A DNA stretch of 64,000 nucleotides from Pictodentalium vernedei (GCA_031216915.1 CM062292.1:5018457-5082456); one strand, 5' to 3'; counted from the stretch's first letter, positions 1 through 11,051 are shown. The notes: generated by a model not told the origin, from the sequence alone. Made by a program: numbers and translations.

Positions 1-118
1 CTGCTCGTCGTTGCTCGGTGGTTCTCTCCGGGTACTCCGGCTTCCTCCACCTGTAAAACTGTCACGGTCATGATTAGCCATTGTGCATAAATATGTGACC
101 TTAAACATCAATAAATAG
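1..118 (+). repeat. 3' part of tRNA-derived SINE (cut by window edge)
   Basis: This stretch matches the last third of the SINEs at 23746 and 55168: the GGGTACTCCGGCTTCCTCCAC block, the 'aactgtcacggtcatg' block and the ending 'gaccttaaacatcaataaat'. The tRNA-like head lies outside the window. It is noncoding and gives no information on a host gene. Confidence 0.8.
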
Positions 119-755
119 AGTGTTGGAAGCCCATATTTGGGCTTTGTCCTGAAGTACAGGTACTGCAACTTAAAGGCTTCATATTTTGAGGAATTGCTTC
201 ATATTATCTTTAAAATGAAAACATGTAGTCTGTATGGTCTGGCCTTCTTAGGCACTCTCCCATCAATTGTAATAAGGCAAAAACATGTGAACAATTCTTA
301 ATGACCAAAAATAATTTAGCACTCTACCAGTTAATGGTACTCACATCAGTTTTAAACTCCATGTCGAGTTGGTGCTTCGGGGCTTTCAAAAATGAACACC
401 ATTAGTATTGCTCCACGAAAATCTGAAACCATGTTTTGTAGCCCATTTGTGAATTCTATATATCACATGAAACGTCGTTAATTTCGACGTAACAACCCAT
501 GTCTTATTTCCTGATTATCAGCAAGTGTCTAATCGACGCGTGGTCCCGCAGCAGCATTGTATTCTTGTGCGTAGTTCACATGACGTCAATTACGACAACA
601 GGTGCAAGTAAAGCGCATTCATGACGTCATGGTATGAAGCGTCTGAGCCAACGAACTGATTGTCCATTGTTTTGGGAGAATTTAGCGACAATGATTTAAA
701 TAAAAGATGCAAAAAAATATTCGAAAAATCATGTGATATGCAGAATCTTTAACTC
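119..755. other. Unassigned AT-rich spacer
   Basis: I see no gene, tandem repeat or terminal inverted repeat here. The only notable content is a pair of TGACGTCA palindromes near 581 and 622, listed separately. Confidence 0.4.
581..629. promoter_or_regulatory. Two CRE-type palindromes (TGACGTCA)
   Basis: Perfect TGACGTCA octamers lie at 581-588 and 622-629, 41 bp apart. This is the consensus site for CREB/ATF bZIP factors in animals. One copy is expected roughly once per 65 kb by chance, so two within 49 bp is notable. No promoter or first exon is firmly visible next to them, so a regulatory role is only inferred. Confidence 0.3.
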
Positions 756-879
756 GTGATGTTTGGATATAATATTTTTTGAAACTCATTTGATGAATTC
801 GATTCACAACTCGCCTAAAGGCTCGTTGTGAATCAAATTCCTCAAACTCGTTTCAAAAAATCTTATATCCAAACATCAC
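756..879. repeat. Foldback hairpin element
   Basis: The left arm 'gtgatgtttggatat' is mirrored by 'atatccaaacatcac' at the right, with arms of about 55 bp around a short loop near 'cgcctaaaggctcg'. It is probably a small foldback MITE. No coding potential is seen. Confidence 0.6.
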
Positions 880-901
880 TCGTTTGATATCCTCTATTTA
901 A

Positions 902-1090
902 CCCTTTACCCAACGTAGCGGCCAAAACCGGCCTGCGCTATTCTCAAAATTCGCCAGTTAATATTCATTATTTTTTTCATTTTTTGTCTCAAAAACATAG
1001 GTTATGACCCCTCGTTGGAACGAGCTCGTCGAGCTCGTTCCAACGGGGGGTCATAACCTATGTTTTTGAGACAAAAAATGAAAAAAACTA
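902..1090. mobile_element. piggyBac-type palindromic MITE, incomplete copy
   Basis: It starts with TTAA at 898-901 followed by CCCTTTACCC, as in the complete copies at 40917, 43104 and 56561. The arm 'gtctcaaaaacatagg' is mirrored around the core 'cgagctcgtcgagctcg'. The right terminus with GGGTAAAGGG-TTAA is not visible, so the copy is incomplete. TTAA targets are typical of the piggyBac superfamily. Confidence 0.6.
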
Positions 1091-2267
1091 GTTATTCAAA
1101 TATTTTTTTACCGCTATAACAAATCATCGACAAATAAAGATGAATCTGCTATATTCTCTACTGAATCAGTTATTCCATTTATTTTTACAGAAAATTGGGT
1201 AACCCATAGAATACTATACCGAGGAACCCCAACACTTGCTCGTGTGGATTAGATAGTGATGACCAGACACGAACCTGAAATCCTTCAAAAAACTGTTTAT
1301 AAAAACAGGCCATCTCAAACCCCATGTTAAACGCCCACCCTTCCACGTTGTATCATACGCGCCATCTCCAGGTCAAAGAAGATGGCGACTACGTGTTCTC
1401 TCCTGGTAAAGGCATTTCATATAAACGTTCCAAGTATGACCAAATGATCTTCGGTACTTCTCAGGCTTCTGAAGCCACCTGAACATTCGTGAGTGGATTG
1501 TTCGATTCCAGAAACCACACGAGTCGATTATTGATCACCTTCACCATGATTTTACACAGACAACTTGTTAATGAAATGGGTATCTAATTATTTGGGTTGC
1601 CGTGACCTGTATCAGGCTTTGGAATATAAATAATTATTGCTTTTCGCTAGGAAGGTGAAAACTAGCCAGTCAGCCATATTTAATTGAAAAGAGATAGAAA
1701 ATGTTCAAATGATTATTGTGGAATTTTGTTTTAAAATTTGGTAATGTATTTCCTCGGGTCCAGTGGCAGTATACGTTGCTGTATGCAAAGAGTTATGTAA
1801 CTCTTCCATAGAGAAATGTTCATTGTAATCCTCTAAATTATGTAAGGTGAATTTAATCTTGTGGCTTTCTTGCTGTTTATTAATTTTCTATTTTAGCGAA
1901 TGCTGGATGACAATTTTGAAACGACGAATGTTTTGAATACGTTGAGGCCAATTTTTTTTTTTTATATTTCTTTTTTTTATGTAATTAGTCTGTTATCTTC
2001 CAGGGGTTGTACATTTGATTTTAATTTTTTATCTTTATTTTATTAATCATTTTCCAAATTATGTTGATGGGTGTGTGTTGGTTAAGTTTAGAAACAAAAG
2101 TTTCCCCAAAACGTTTTTTGCTTTATAAGTCGTCTTGTTTTGTCCGATGTAGTCGGTGACTTATTAAATTCCCGTTCAGTTTTCTTCTGATCCTTTACAG
2201 CCTGTTTGCTGTCATTATCAAACCATGATTTGATGAAACGTTTTGGATTTGCCGAGGTTTGTGGAAT
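1091..2267. other. Unassigned spacer
   Basis: No gene is recognised. An ATG in good context at 1384 opens only about 20 codons with a possible GTAAAG donor after eight of them; I do not call it an exon. The right part is T-rich. Confidence 0.35.
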
Positions 2268-2390
2268 GTCGACGTTAATTAAATTTTTGATGATTGTTCA
2301 TATAATTAGTGTTTGGAGTCATATTATTGCGTCCGTGCAAATATTGCCCAACCGCGGAAAGGGATCCGTCCACGTCAGCTGTACTGTACA
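2268..2390 (+). repeat. Dispersed repeat, partner at 59361-59483
   Basis: The segment starting 'gttaattaaatttttgatga' and running through 'attattgcgtccgtg' and 'aaatattgccca' to 'tgtactgtac' is repeated in the same order at 59361-59483. It is a piece of an interspersed element of unknown class. Confidence 0.6.
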
Positions 2391-4250
2391 TTCAAAATAT
2401 TAACTGGAGATATTTTCTGTTGCGGTGTTGACTGACTGTTATGGTGTTGATATCCCCTGCCACGACGCAGAAACACAAAGAACATAAATATTATAAACAT
2501 AACGTTACACAAACATGTACTCTTCAGTTAAGCAATTCAATACCCATAATAGATCAAATTTTACAAATTATTCATGGTGCTTGGCTACCAGACGCAAGCA
2601 ATTGGGATTTTGTTTACATTTGGGGACGCAAACGGGGTGGGTTTTATATATTATCAGTAGCATTAATTGACAAAGAACGATAATATCACCCTTTAACATT
2701 CAGTATAACATTATTTGGGGTAGACCAATCAATATTTTCAACGTGCAACCTCGGGGCTGCACGTTTAAAATATTGATTGGTCTATCCCACACATATTTGA
2801 TGAACAGCCATCCTATTTAATGACGTTATGACGTATGGTGGTGCTGTCCCCAATACAACGGCTGCTAGGATCGAAAGGGTTAACAATAGTCAGTACTAAT
2901 ACAAGCTGGGAGGAATGGTCTTGTGATAACTATTGTTTGTAGAAGATGGCGTCGATCTTGTATGAAAAGAGTAGTGACAAGATCTTGTTCAAAGAAATGG
3001 TGTCAGTTGCTTATAGTTTAGTAACAGAAGCGTACTGAAAGTAAAACAGTTGTATTGGGTAACAGCAGAGTACTTCGGTTATTGGTCCTGTGAAGTTTCC
3101 ATTGAACACCCAACCTGCCACAACCAGTCTGATCTTCCAAGTACATGGGTGAGAACTCGAGATTTTTGATCGATTTCTGTATGGGCCTTACAGATTCCTA
3201 CAACGTAAAAGTGTTCCTAAGGCCAGCCGTTTATGAAGCGGGGTGCCAAATTATGGGGACCCGCGTAACATAGTTATCAAATAAACCAAAAAGGGATACT
3301 GTGGTTAAACGTCACAAAAGGATTTCCTTATGGGCCTCACATGATGATCACGGGGTGTTGAAGATTAAGAGACAGGAGTCTCGAAGTAAGGGTGTTCATG
3401 GAAGATGGAGCCCAAATACCTAGATAAGAACATGACTGGTTTGAGTTTTCAGACGTTTTTGTCAATGAAGAGAATCTGTGGGATCGGATTATCAAGAACA
3501 AGGCAAGGTGTAAGAAAAATAGTGCCGGAAACAGGAGTGTCTCTGTTGGCAACAGATGTATGACCAGTGCAGATCGAAACGGGGATTCAAGGAGAAACTG
3601 AGCAGAATACCGAATACCGAAGGTGGAGGCTTCTAACACACGATAAATCGGCCCGGGGGGTAAACGAAATAGGGTCCGGGATAGAATGAAAATAAGAATT
3701 CAGGAAGAATCTGAAAAGTAGTCACATTAGCCCTCTGCATTTTTAAAACAAAATGTTAAGGTTTTCAGCGGCAAATATTTCCCATTATGCAGTTTGATAA
3801 TTAACCAAATATACCTTGTTTGACAGAGCCCAGTTAGTTCTATCAAACGAGATATAATTGGTTAAATTCATAGTTAAACAAGGGAAGAGCAATCATTGAA
3901 GAAAATTCTGTTGCATTACTGGAAAGCTGGGGGTTTAATAGAACACGTAACCAAGACTACACCACATGCTACCCCACTTACACCGGATATTTATTTTATG
4001 ACTGCTGACGTTACCCCCCTTGGTCCTGTCCGAGGTGCATAATCGGGCCAATTTATGCCTGACACATCACAGACCTCCCACCACACCCTTAATATACACA
4101 TACTCGGAAATACGCACAAGTCGAATGATAAACATTTTATAACAGTTAGTTGACAAAAACATTGTAAATTGAAGGTTTATTGCTTTTTTTATCTTTTAAT
4201 TGCAGAAATTTTGCGAAATGTTGAAGTCTTCTTTACTGGCGATAGAGACA
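2391..4250. other. Unassigned spacer with one hairpin
   Basis: Apart from the hairpin at 2718-2788 nothing is firmly recognised. Short open stretches at 2946-3036 (ATG in strong context), 3016-3170 and 3438-3600 have splice-site-like edges, but none shows a recognisable domain, so none is called a gene. Confidence 0.3.
2718..2788. repeat. Foldback hairpin
   Basis: 'ggggtagaccaatcaatatt' is mirrored by 'aatattgattggtctatccc' around a GC-rich loop. This is a small foldback element or MITE core. Confidence 0.55.
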
Positions 4251-4705
4251 GTTGGAGAATATCAGTCTATACAAACTTTCCTCAACCAGGTTGCAGGTTT
4301 GTATTTTGATGTCGGTCTGAGCTTGGTAAATCGCTAAACCTGCAGTAAAGGGGGTGGACTGACATTTGGAGAATATCAGTACATACAAACTTTCCTCGAC
4401 CAGGAGCCAATACTATAAAACTTTTACAAGTGTATTTTTAGAATTGTATTTTCTACCTATTAATATAACTGACTAAAATGAGTCATTAGCATTTTAAAAG
4501 ATGTGGCAATTTGCCACTTGGCAAATTGCCATATCTTTGAAAATGCTGATGGTTCATTTTAACTCATTTAAAGTCATAACTGGAAAGTATAATTCTAGAA
4601 AATACAATTGTAAAAGTTTTATAGTATTGGCTCCCGGTTGCAGGTTTGTATTTTGATGTCGATCAGAGCTTCGAAAATCGCTAAATCTGCAGAAAAGAGG
4701 GTGGA
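4251..4705 (+). repeat. Direct duplication, second copy holding a hairpin element
   Basis: A block of about 110 bp starting 'tggagaatatcagt' and ending 'gggtggac' occurs at about 4254-4361 and again from about 4368. The second copy is split by the hairpin at 4403-4634; its remainder ('ggttgcaggtttg' onward) resumes right after. The first copy therefore shows the empty site. Confidence 0.65.
4403..4634. mobile_element. Foldback element inserted in a duplicated block
   Basis: The termini 'ggagccaatactataaaac' and 'gttttatagtattggctcc' are exact inverses. The arms remain paired almost to the centre ('ggcaatttgccacttggcaa'). The uninterrupted paralogous sequence sits at about 4289-4300. The target-site duplication cannot be defined clearly and no transposase is encoded. 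Confidence 0.65.
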
Positions 4706-6274
4706 CTATCTTCGTTGCACATCGCACGCCTTAAAAAAAAAAGAAGAAGAAAAACCCTCACACGCTTGACACGATGCGGGCGTCCCATTAAATTAATAAT
4801 TAACATCCGACGTAATGTGCCGACAATGACTCTCCGATTTCAGCCCAGCAAAAGATGAATGATTCGTTGCGTCCAAAGTATAATCAGTCATTTTTTTTAC
4901 TTTTTACTTAATTAAAATTTTTTAGGGAAGCCCAAGCCACGTCTGCACTGGCAATAAAAACAAGGTACCACCGCCAGGGCCGGTGCAGATCGAAGCAACC
5001 GAAATGCTAAAGACAATAGAAATAATACAATTTATCGTGGAGAAGTGTTGACCACCAAAACGCGATACAAAGGTTGGTAAACATATTATGGGAAATATGA
5101 CTCCGCTTTAATTGCATAATATGTCAACACGTTCGTCAATGAGGCGCATTTCGAGAAATGCGCCCAGTCAATCGAACCCTTTCTGGACAAAAACGCAGGT
5201 AACCCCCTCTGACTGTGCACGAGGACCTTACAAACCACAGGGTACACCATCATCAGTCCATAGACAAAATGTACGGCGATTTAGACCGCCTCCTCGTAGA
5301 TTTTCTTTCTGTGAAGCCAAAGGTTCAACTTCATGCATACATTTTATAGCGCATTGAATTTCCACAGTTACTGGTGAGACACGACGAATTCGTGATTACC
5401 CAAACACCTCGACAATATGCAGTCTTGAAAAATAAGAACTAACATCATAACTCATTAGCTCGTTACGTATACATTATGGCGGTTGTCTGTAAGAAAATTG
5501 TTGTGATTCTTTCACGTCTTTTCTGTTTTTATTATGCTAGCCATGCTTCAAACGTCTTAGCATGTAAGGCATGCCAGAGGAAAATAGTCAATAAGCCTTT
5601 TCAAACTGCCATCTTGGCTTTTAATTTGTGCAAGCTCACAGGTCGCGGGTGCAATTTCCATGTTCGTCGCGTTGAGTTCTGTGTCAGCCAAGTCAACTAG
5701 ATTTGTGAAATATCAAGTTTAAATTCGTAAAACAGATGTCATCATTCGCATTAACTGAAGGGCCAACCCTAGTTGACTTTAATGGGATATCGCAGGTTTG
5801 AAGAATTTTTTTACAGAGGCGGCAATTTGTTTTGAGTGGCAACAAGGAAACAACACGCGTAGCACGGAGTTTCCCGACTTGGGAAATCACCTAAAGTTGT
5901 CGAAACAGTGCTCACGGACAGAGTTATGATACAGCATGCATTCAAACACCATTTAAGTGGATAGGAACTCAATTCGAAATAATGAAAGTTCTCATATAAT
6001 ACTGGCCTTGCCTTAAACAAATGATAACCTTGGCTAAATGTTTTTGAATTTGTACAAATGAACGTAATGACGTCCGAACCACTTCACTGTTTTCTTCTCC
6101 CATTGCTTACAATGTGTTTTCGTGAAATGTGTACATCTCGGGACCTGTGACCTTGCATAGATTAAAAGTCAAGATGGCAGTTTTGAAAAAGGCTTATTAA
6201 CCGGAGAATCTTATATTCTAAAAGAACAGACAGTTTTTCGTCTGGAACCTTCTTCGTTTTTGTAGGGGCATATA
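4706..6274. other. Unassigned region, possible first exon at 5476
   Basis: No repeat family is recognised. The only host-gene hint is the ATG at 5476, listed separately. Confidence 0.3.
5476..5563 (+). CDS. Possible signal-peptide first exon (tentative)
   Basis: An ATG with A at -3 and G at +4 opens a peptide starting MAVVCKKIVVILSRLFCFYY, basic then hydrophobic like a signal peptide although an Arg interrupts the core. A GTAAGG donor at 5564 would leave phase 1, the phase needed by the lectin-like exon at 9819. At least one further exon carrying the N-terminal half of the domain would be required between them and was not found. The frame also simply runs on to a stop at about 5700, so this may be a chance ORF. 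Transcript data would decide. Confidence 0.18.
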
Positions 6275-6587
6275 CAGTTAAAACTAGAAACCCTGCCATG
6301 AAATGCGCACAAACAGCATGTCGATCTGCGCGTTAATCTACGCGTTATGGCCATAGTAAGACTATCAAATGCTGTACATAAGGCCTGTGCGCAAGCAATG
6401 TTTCAGCCAATGGACCTCCGGGAACCCGGGGGTCAATTGGCAGAAGCATTGCATGTATTTGTGATAACCAACCAGGAACATCTGCCGTGATTTGGATGCC
6501 ATTCGATACGACAATTGCGCCCAATTCCTACGCGCAATTAAGCCTAGATAAACGCACAGTTCATGACACGACTTCTAGTTTTAACTG
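6275..6587 (+). mobile_element. Tc1/mariner-type MITE, copy 1
   Basis: The ends CAGTTAAAACTAGAA and TTCTAGTTTTAACTG are inverted repeats flanked by TA on both sides (6273-6274, 6588-6589). TA duplication and CAGT ends fit Tc1/mariner mobilisation. A degenerate central palindrome 'gacctccgggaacccggggg' is present. There is no transposase. Nine copies occur in the window in two orientations. Confidence 0.85.
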
Positions 6588-6690
6588 TACATCAAAAATT
6601 TTCAAAATCGTTGCACACCTACACTATATGGTCATTTTTAAGTATCTGGCTCTGAGATTCTTTATTTTTTGTGAAATAAACGAAAACAAA

Positions 6691-7092
6691 ACTCAGTTGT
6701 ACACTGGGAGATTTCCTGTGTATTATTTTTACAAAACTCAGTTGTGCACTGGGGGATTTCCCGTGTATTATTTTTACAAAACTCAGTAGTGCACTGGGGG
6801 AGTTCCTGTTTATTATTTTTACAAAACTCAGTTGTGCACTGGGGGATTTCCTGTGTAGTATTTTTACAAAATTCAGTTGTGCACTGGAGGATTTCCTGTG
6901 TATTATTTTTACAAAACTCAGTTGTGCACTGGGGGATTTCCTGTGTATTATTTTTACAAAACTCAGTTGTACACTGGGGGATGTCCTGTGTATTATTTTT
7001 ACAAAACTCAGTTGTGCACTGGGGGATGTCCTGTGTATTATTTTTACAAAACTCAGTTGTGCACTGGGGGATGTCCTGTGTATTATTTTTAC
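6691..7092 (+). repeat. 45-bp minisatellite, about 9 units
   Basis: The unit reads 'actcagttgtgcactggggg' followed by 'atttcctgtgtattattttt' and 'acaaa', exactly 45 bp. Because 45 is a multiple of three, several frames on both strands stay open for 70-178 codons; the 15-residue repeats seen are by-products of the period. It starts about 100 bp after the MITE at 6275. Confidence 0.9.
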
Positions 7093-7179
7093 TGAGGAGC
7101 GTGACGTCACACAGGAAGTTCGAACATCTCTTTTGTATTGGGGATTTAAGAACACTTTTGACAGCCCCGATCATCTCGA

Positions 7180-7425
7180 GTCAGACAGTTTTACGGGTGG
7201 AGAGAACCACCGAGTAGCGGCGAGTAACTATCAGGCTCCCAAACGTACTAACTCTGCACAAGCAGCGTTAGCATTGGTCGAAGACAAGCCGCCATCAACT
7301 TGCAGTACGCTTTAGTATACAGCACCACCGTGCCCCCTCCCCCCCCCCCACATGGGTTGTCTGGATTAAGTGCCTCACCCAAGGACACCACGCAGTTATC
7401 CCTGGCACGGCCAGGCTGGGCCAAG
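7180..7425 (-). repeat. Degraded tRNA-derived SINE, minus strand
   Basis: Read on the minus strand, the blocks 'gtgtccttgggtgaggcact', 'gcgtactgcaagttgatgg' and 'ctcggtggttctctccaccc' follow in the same order as in the SINEs at 23746 and 55168. A C-run interrupts it and the tRNA-like head is not clear. Confidence 0.6.
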
Positions 7426-8241
7426 AAATCTTACAGGGAAATGCAACTGGGGGCGACCCGGAGAATATTTAGCTTTTTTTAAAACTTAAAACACGCTGCT
7501 TTCCTGCATCTGAGCGATTAATGGCAGTCCACATAGGGGGCATTTCGATGCCATATTTATATTATCTTCGTCGTTCATTCGGAGAAAAAGGCTGCACTGG
7601 GTGGGGGGGGGGTAGATATTGCACCCATCGAGCAAACCATAGTTCGACCCAAGGGGAGAAAATTTTGATTTTTCAAACTGACAGAACGTTGTTTCCTTGC
7701 ATTTGAGCGATCAAATGCAGACTAAACTGCTGGTATATAGAAAGGTCACCAGTGGCAGCAGGGGCGGATCCAGGGGGGTGCTCTGGGTGCTCGAGCACCC
7801 CCCCCCTCCCACACACACACACACACACGCCTACTCACTACTCACAGTCATCCAAAAAAAATTGAATTTGCAGACATTCTGAAAGAGTGAGAACTTCATC
7901 CCAATCACAAGTATTACTGTAAAAAGCATACGCGATTACTGTATTTCCGATCCAGCCTCCAGTAATCTATCTTGAAGATTTAATTTCAATAAAATGTAAT
8001 TGTTAAAAGAATGTGCCTGGAATTTAACCAGTTACCAATCACAGCTTTTCCCAAAATGGATGGCATTTGAATCAGTTGATGAGCTGATTCCAATGTCATC
8101 CATATATTTACGGTCTTATGGACAAAGTTTCCACGTATATCAGCTCTGTTCGTAAATATATCTTTGTTCAGCTGAATCAGTGATGCTATAGTGACGTTCG
8201 CCTTCAGCAATAGTTTTACACTATGACAGATGATTGAATGG

Positions 8242-8326
8242 GACAATTTAATATTTAACAAAGAGTATTTAACATTGGTGAATGATTCACCAATGTTAAA
8301 TGCTCTTTGTTAAATATTAAATTGTC
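8242..8326. repeat. Near-perfect palindrome
   Basis: 'gacaatttaatatttaacaa' is mirrored by 'ttgttaaatattaaattgtc', with the arms meeting at 'ggtgaatgattcacc'. It is about 85 bp with virtually no loop. This is a foldback element or cruciform-prone site. Confidence 0.7.
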
Positions 8327-8685
8327 GCAACAGTTGAACTTGCTGGATAATGCCTGCAGGCATTCTCTAGTAAACTGAAACAATTTAATGTTACAGAGCA
8401 ACAGGACATCTAGTATCCAGACTTTTTTCTTCGATAACATGAATAAAATAATTAAGCTACTTACCGGTTAAGATCAGTTGATAGAACAATGTATTTACAC
8501 AGTGTACAAGTTTGTGCGTTCACATAGCACGGTAGAAGCGCACAAACTGAAACAGGACTTGGGTGTTTCAGAAGCGGATCCAGGATTTTAAAATAGAGGA
8601 ACGTCGCCCTCTATACTTATATGGTCACAAACTGTTGTGATGCAAGTGTGCACATACTATTAATTTATAGTACGCACTGGCTTCA

Positions 8686-8755
8686 ATTATTTTATTAGAA
8701 TTGACTGGGCGTGCCTTTGCCTTCGGCACGCTCCAGTCAATTCTAACAAAATAAT
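8686..8755. repeat. Hairpin
   Basis: 'attattttattagaattgac' is mirrored by 'gtcaattctaacaaaataat', with an inner GC-rich stem 'gcgtgcc' / 'ggcacgc'. It looks like a small foldback element. Confidence 0.55.
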
Positions 8756-9265
8756 CTTCAACGACATATACTTTTTATATCTGATTAATAGACGGGGACG
8801 CACGCGGCATGCGCCCCTCTATTTTCTCAGAAAAATCTGCCTTTGGGGTGTTTAACATTTAAATAGTATATGCATCTCAAAGTTGACCAGAAGAAATGTG
8901 ACCCCCCCCCCCCCCCTCGGCCACTCACCCAGTGGCACCAACCCATCCACACATACACCCACCTACACACACTCATACTTCTTGGAATTTCTGTCGCCCC
9001 TGCGTACAACAGGTATGTCGTGGTGAAAATTATTATGTTTCCTCCAGGCAATCCCCGCATTTCAGTTAATTTGATGCAAAATCCAGGGGTGATTATGTTT
9101 GCTTCTTAGTAGGTAACAATTTCGAATGATTATTTTGTTTTTCATTGGGCAGTGTCAGTACCATAATAGTTTTTACCAAATTTCAAGCCAAATCGGCAGA
9201 AAATAGGTTTAAGAGAAAGGACAAATATATGACCAGGATACGTCTCAGATAGCATCTGATGGGTT

Positions 9266-9430
9266 CCTAATTCAAATTTTTTTCTGGGGGAGGACCCCCA
9301 GACCCCCCGCTAATTGCTTCGCGCCTTCGGCGCTCGCAAGGACGGCGCAGAGCGCCGTCACGCTGCGCGCCTTCGGCGCTTGTCGACCAACAATAGCTCC
9401 CCCCCTTATAAAATCCTGGATCCGCCCCTG
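9266..9430 (-). mobile_element. hAT-like nonautonomous fragment
   Basis: On the minus strand it begins CAGGGGCGGATCCAGGATTT, an end I recognise from nonautonomous hAT-like repeats in invertebrates (CAGRG start). It continues through a GC-rich inner hairpin ('gcgccgaaggcgcg' motifs twice) to 'gggggtcctcccccagaaaa'. The far end and the 8-bp duplication are not identifiable. Confidence 0.5.
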
Positions 9431-9536
9431 GGCAGTCCACATAGAGGGCATTTCGGTATACCGGCGTCTGTTCAATCAGATCCATTTCGCCTGTTGATCA
9501 TTTTCGCAAAATTTCATGCACCAACACATCGTTCCC

Positions 9537-9590
9537 TGAGTTCCAATGTGTTCTATGTGCCTACTGGCACATAGAACACATTGGAATTCA
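9537..9590. repeat. Short near-perfect palindrome
   Basis: 'tgagttccaatgtgttctat' is mirrored by 'atagaacacattggaattca' around 'gtgccta ctggcac'. No gene is associated. Confidence 0.6.
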
Positions 9591-9599
9591 GGGGACGAC

Positions 9600-9752
9600 A
9601 TGTTAGGCTGCATCAGCCTTGGAGCCCCAGGTGGAGTAGGGGGTCCACCCGGAATTTTCCCGGTAAAACATATGGCATGTCCGCTTCTGGTCCTTGCGGG
9701 AGAGGATGGAACCGTGACCTTTTCGGTAACCACTGAGCCACCGCTCCCACAT
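9600..9752 (-). repeat. Possible tRNA-derived SINE head
   Basis: On the minus strand 'gtggctcagtggttacc' resembles a pol III A box, and 'ggttccatcc' about 30 bp later resembles a B box. The body differs from the other SINEs in the window. It is a second SINE type or a chance tRNA-like match. It ends close to the lectin-like exon's acceptor. Confidence 0.3.
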
Positions 9753-9818
9753 TTACTCTTTAAAAACTATGATGGAATAACTGACTTGTTTATTCGATTT
9801 ACCACTTGTCAACTGTAG

Positions 9819-10032
9819 GCAACACATCGAGAATAATCCTAAACGGAGCTGATGCTTTTGTTGACGACGAGTGGATATATTTCCAAGGACTTGGGGCGGT
9901 ATTATTTCTGGACTGGGCTACAGGACAACCAGATGTCGGGAATAACAAAACTGATTGTTTGGAACTGAAGGTGTGGCAAAAAATGTTTGCCTTTTCATGC
10001 AGCGATACCAGGGCTTTTGTCTGTGAAAAACC
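9819..10032 (+). CDS. C-type lectin-like domain exon (C-terminal half)
   Basis: A 214-nt exon is bounded by an acceptor ending CTGTAG (AG 9817-9818) and a consensus donor GTAAGT at 10033. It enters in phase 1 and leaves in phase 2 (last codon CC|). The translation holds the hallmarks of a C-type lectin-like domain: ADAFVDDEWIYFQG, then DWATGQPDVGNNKTDCLEL, and the closing FSCSDTRAFVCEKP. Cysteines C2, C3 and C4 of the fold are present; C1 must lie in an upstream exon not found here. The long-loop QPD triplet is the one associated with galactose-type ligands in Ca2+-dependent lectins, but the WND motif is absent (WQKMFAFSC), so sugar binding is doubtful. Such proteins are usually secreted or membrane-anchored. 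Downstream exon candidates are at 18892 and 21821. Confidence 0.8.
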
Positions 10033-10606
10033 GTAAGTACTTTCCAAAATAGCCTGAATATCCTTTTAGGTTTCCTCGCTGGTATGTGAGAAAATGACTT
10101 GAGCAAATCTTTAAAAATGCCCAAAAATTGAATTGAATAAAGTTTAAAAAATGTGATCTTTCCCTTAAACACAGGTTCCGTGGGTCCATGGGAACTCCTG
10201 GAAATGGGACAGGGCTTGATTATAGTGGTTAAAACTTTGTTGTTTCACAAGCTTAACACTTTTACTGCCACGCCCACTTTGTCCATATATGGAGAACCTC
10301 TATGTACGCCTGTATGTGTGGAAGTTGATTAACATTTATGACATACTTGAAACTCTATCATCTGCTTAATTGTTGCAAAGGCCTCTCTGAGCCCTTTCCA
10401 ACAATTAATCAGATGGTAGGGTTGATCTGCGCAGTCCAGAACGTACACATATGCATCAAAAAATAGATGACAATAGTAGCTTTCGGCAGTGTAAGTGCTA
10501 ATAGGTCCTGGTTAGTTGATACATGTTTTGCGAGCGCAACAATGGAATAATCTTAATGTTATGTTTGACTTGAGGTCATGATATACCACTAGATGAAGAA
10601 AATGTC

Positions 10607-11051
10607 TAGAGCTGGGCGGGTTTTTTATTTATGATTTTTTTTTTTTTTTTACTTTTTTTTTCTTTATTTTTTTATTTTTTCTTCCTGTTCAGTTCTGTTT
10701 TTTAAGCAAACCGGTCACAGTGAGAACACAATATAAATCAGATGAACATTTTTCATTTTTTACCCTAATTTTGGTTTTTTTTCGGACTCAATAGAATTAG
10801 CAATTGACCACCTTGGACTAGAGAATGACCAAAGAAAAATTAGGCTGAATTAATGGAAAAGACAATGATGTTTTGTGGTGATTTGTATTGAAAAAAAAAA
10901 TATTGAGGATTTTTTCCAAGTTAACAGGATTGACGTTATTAACTATATGTTCTTAGCTCATTGAAAACCAGAACCGAAATCCATGGTTTTTTTTTCTGAA
11001 ACACAACAGAAAATGAAACCGAATCTGAAAACTCAAAACCGTCCAGCTCTA
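10607..11051. mobile_element. hAT-type MITE at the head of the minisatellite
   Basis: The left end TAGAGCTGGGCGGGTTTT and the right end AAAACCGTCCAGCTCTA are inverted repeats fitting the hAT 5'-YARNG start. The flanking octamers are 'aaaatgtc' (10599-10606) and 'aaaatgac' (11052-11059), a 7/8 match to the 8-bp duplication hAT elements make. The 445-bp interior is T-rich on the left and codes for nothing. The minisatellite continues directly from its right end. Confidence 0.7.

Larger units (their letters stand above)
7426..9265. other. Mosaic of small repeats, no gene seen
   Basis: The region contains a (CA)n tract at 7812-7828, hairpins at 8242 and 8686, and two stretches starting with hAT-like 'CAGGGGCGGATCC' or 'cagaagcggatcc' (7759 and 8569). 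The phrase 'ggcagtccacatag' at 7523 recurs at 9431. No coding exon is recognised. Confidence 0.4.

Noticed and set aside
5819-5930. Phase-1 frame AAICFEWQQGNN... as the missing lectin exon
   Set aside because: No usable donor follows and the match to the N-terminal half of the domain is too weak.
6619-7217. Overlapping open frames of 157-178 codons with 15-residue repeats
   Set aside because: They result from a 45-bp tandem repeat without stops; three registers on both strands are open and none shows a domain.
7759-9430. Single 1.7-kb hAT element between 'caggggcggatcc' at 7759 and its inverse at 9418-9430
   Set aside because: The flanking octamers (agtggcag and ggcagtcc) do not match, so the two ends probably belong to different insertions.
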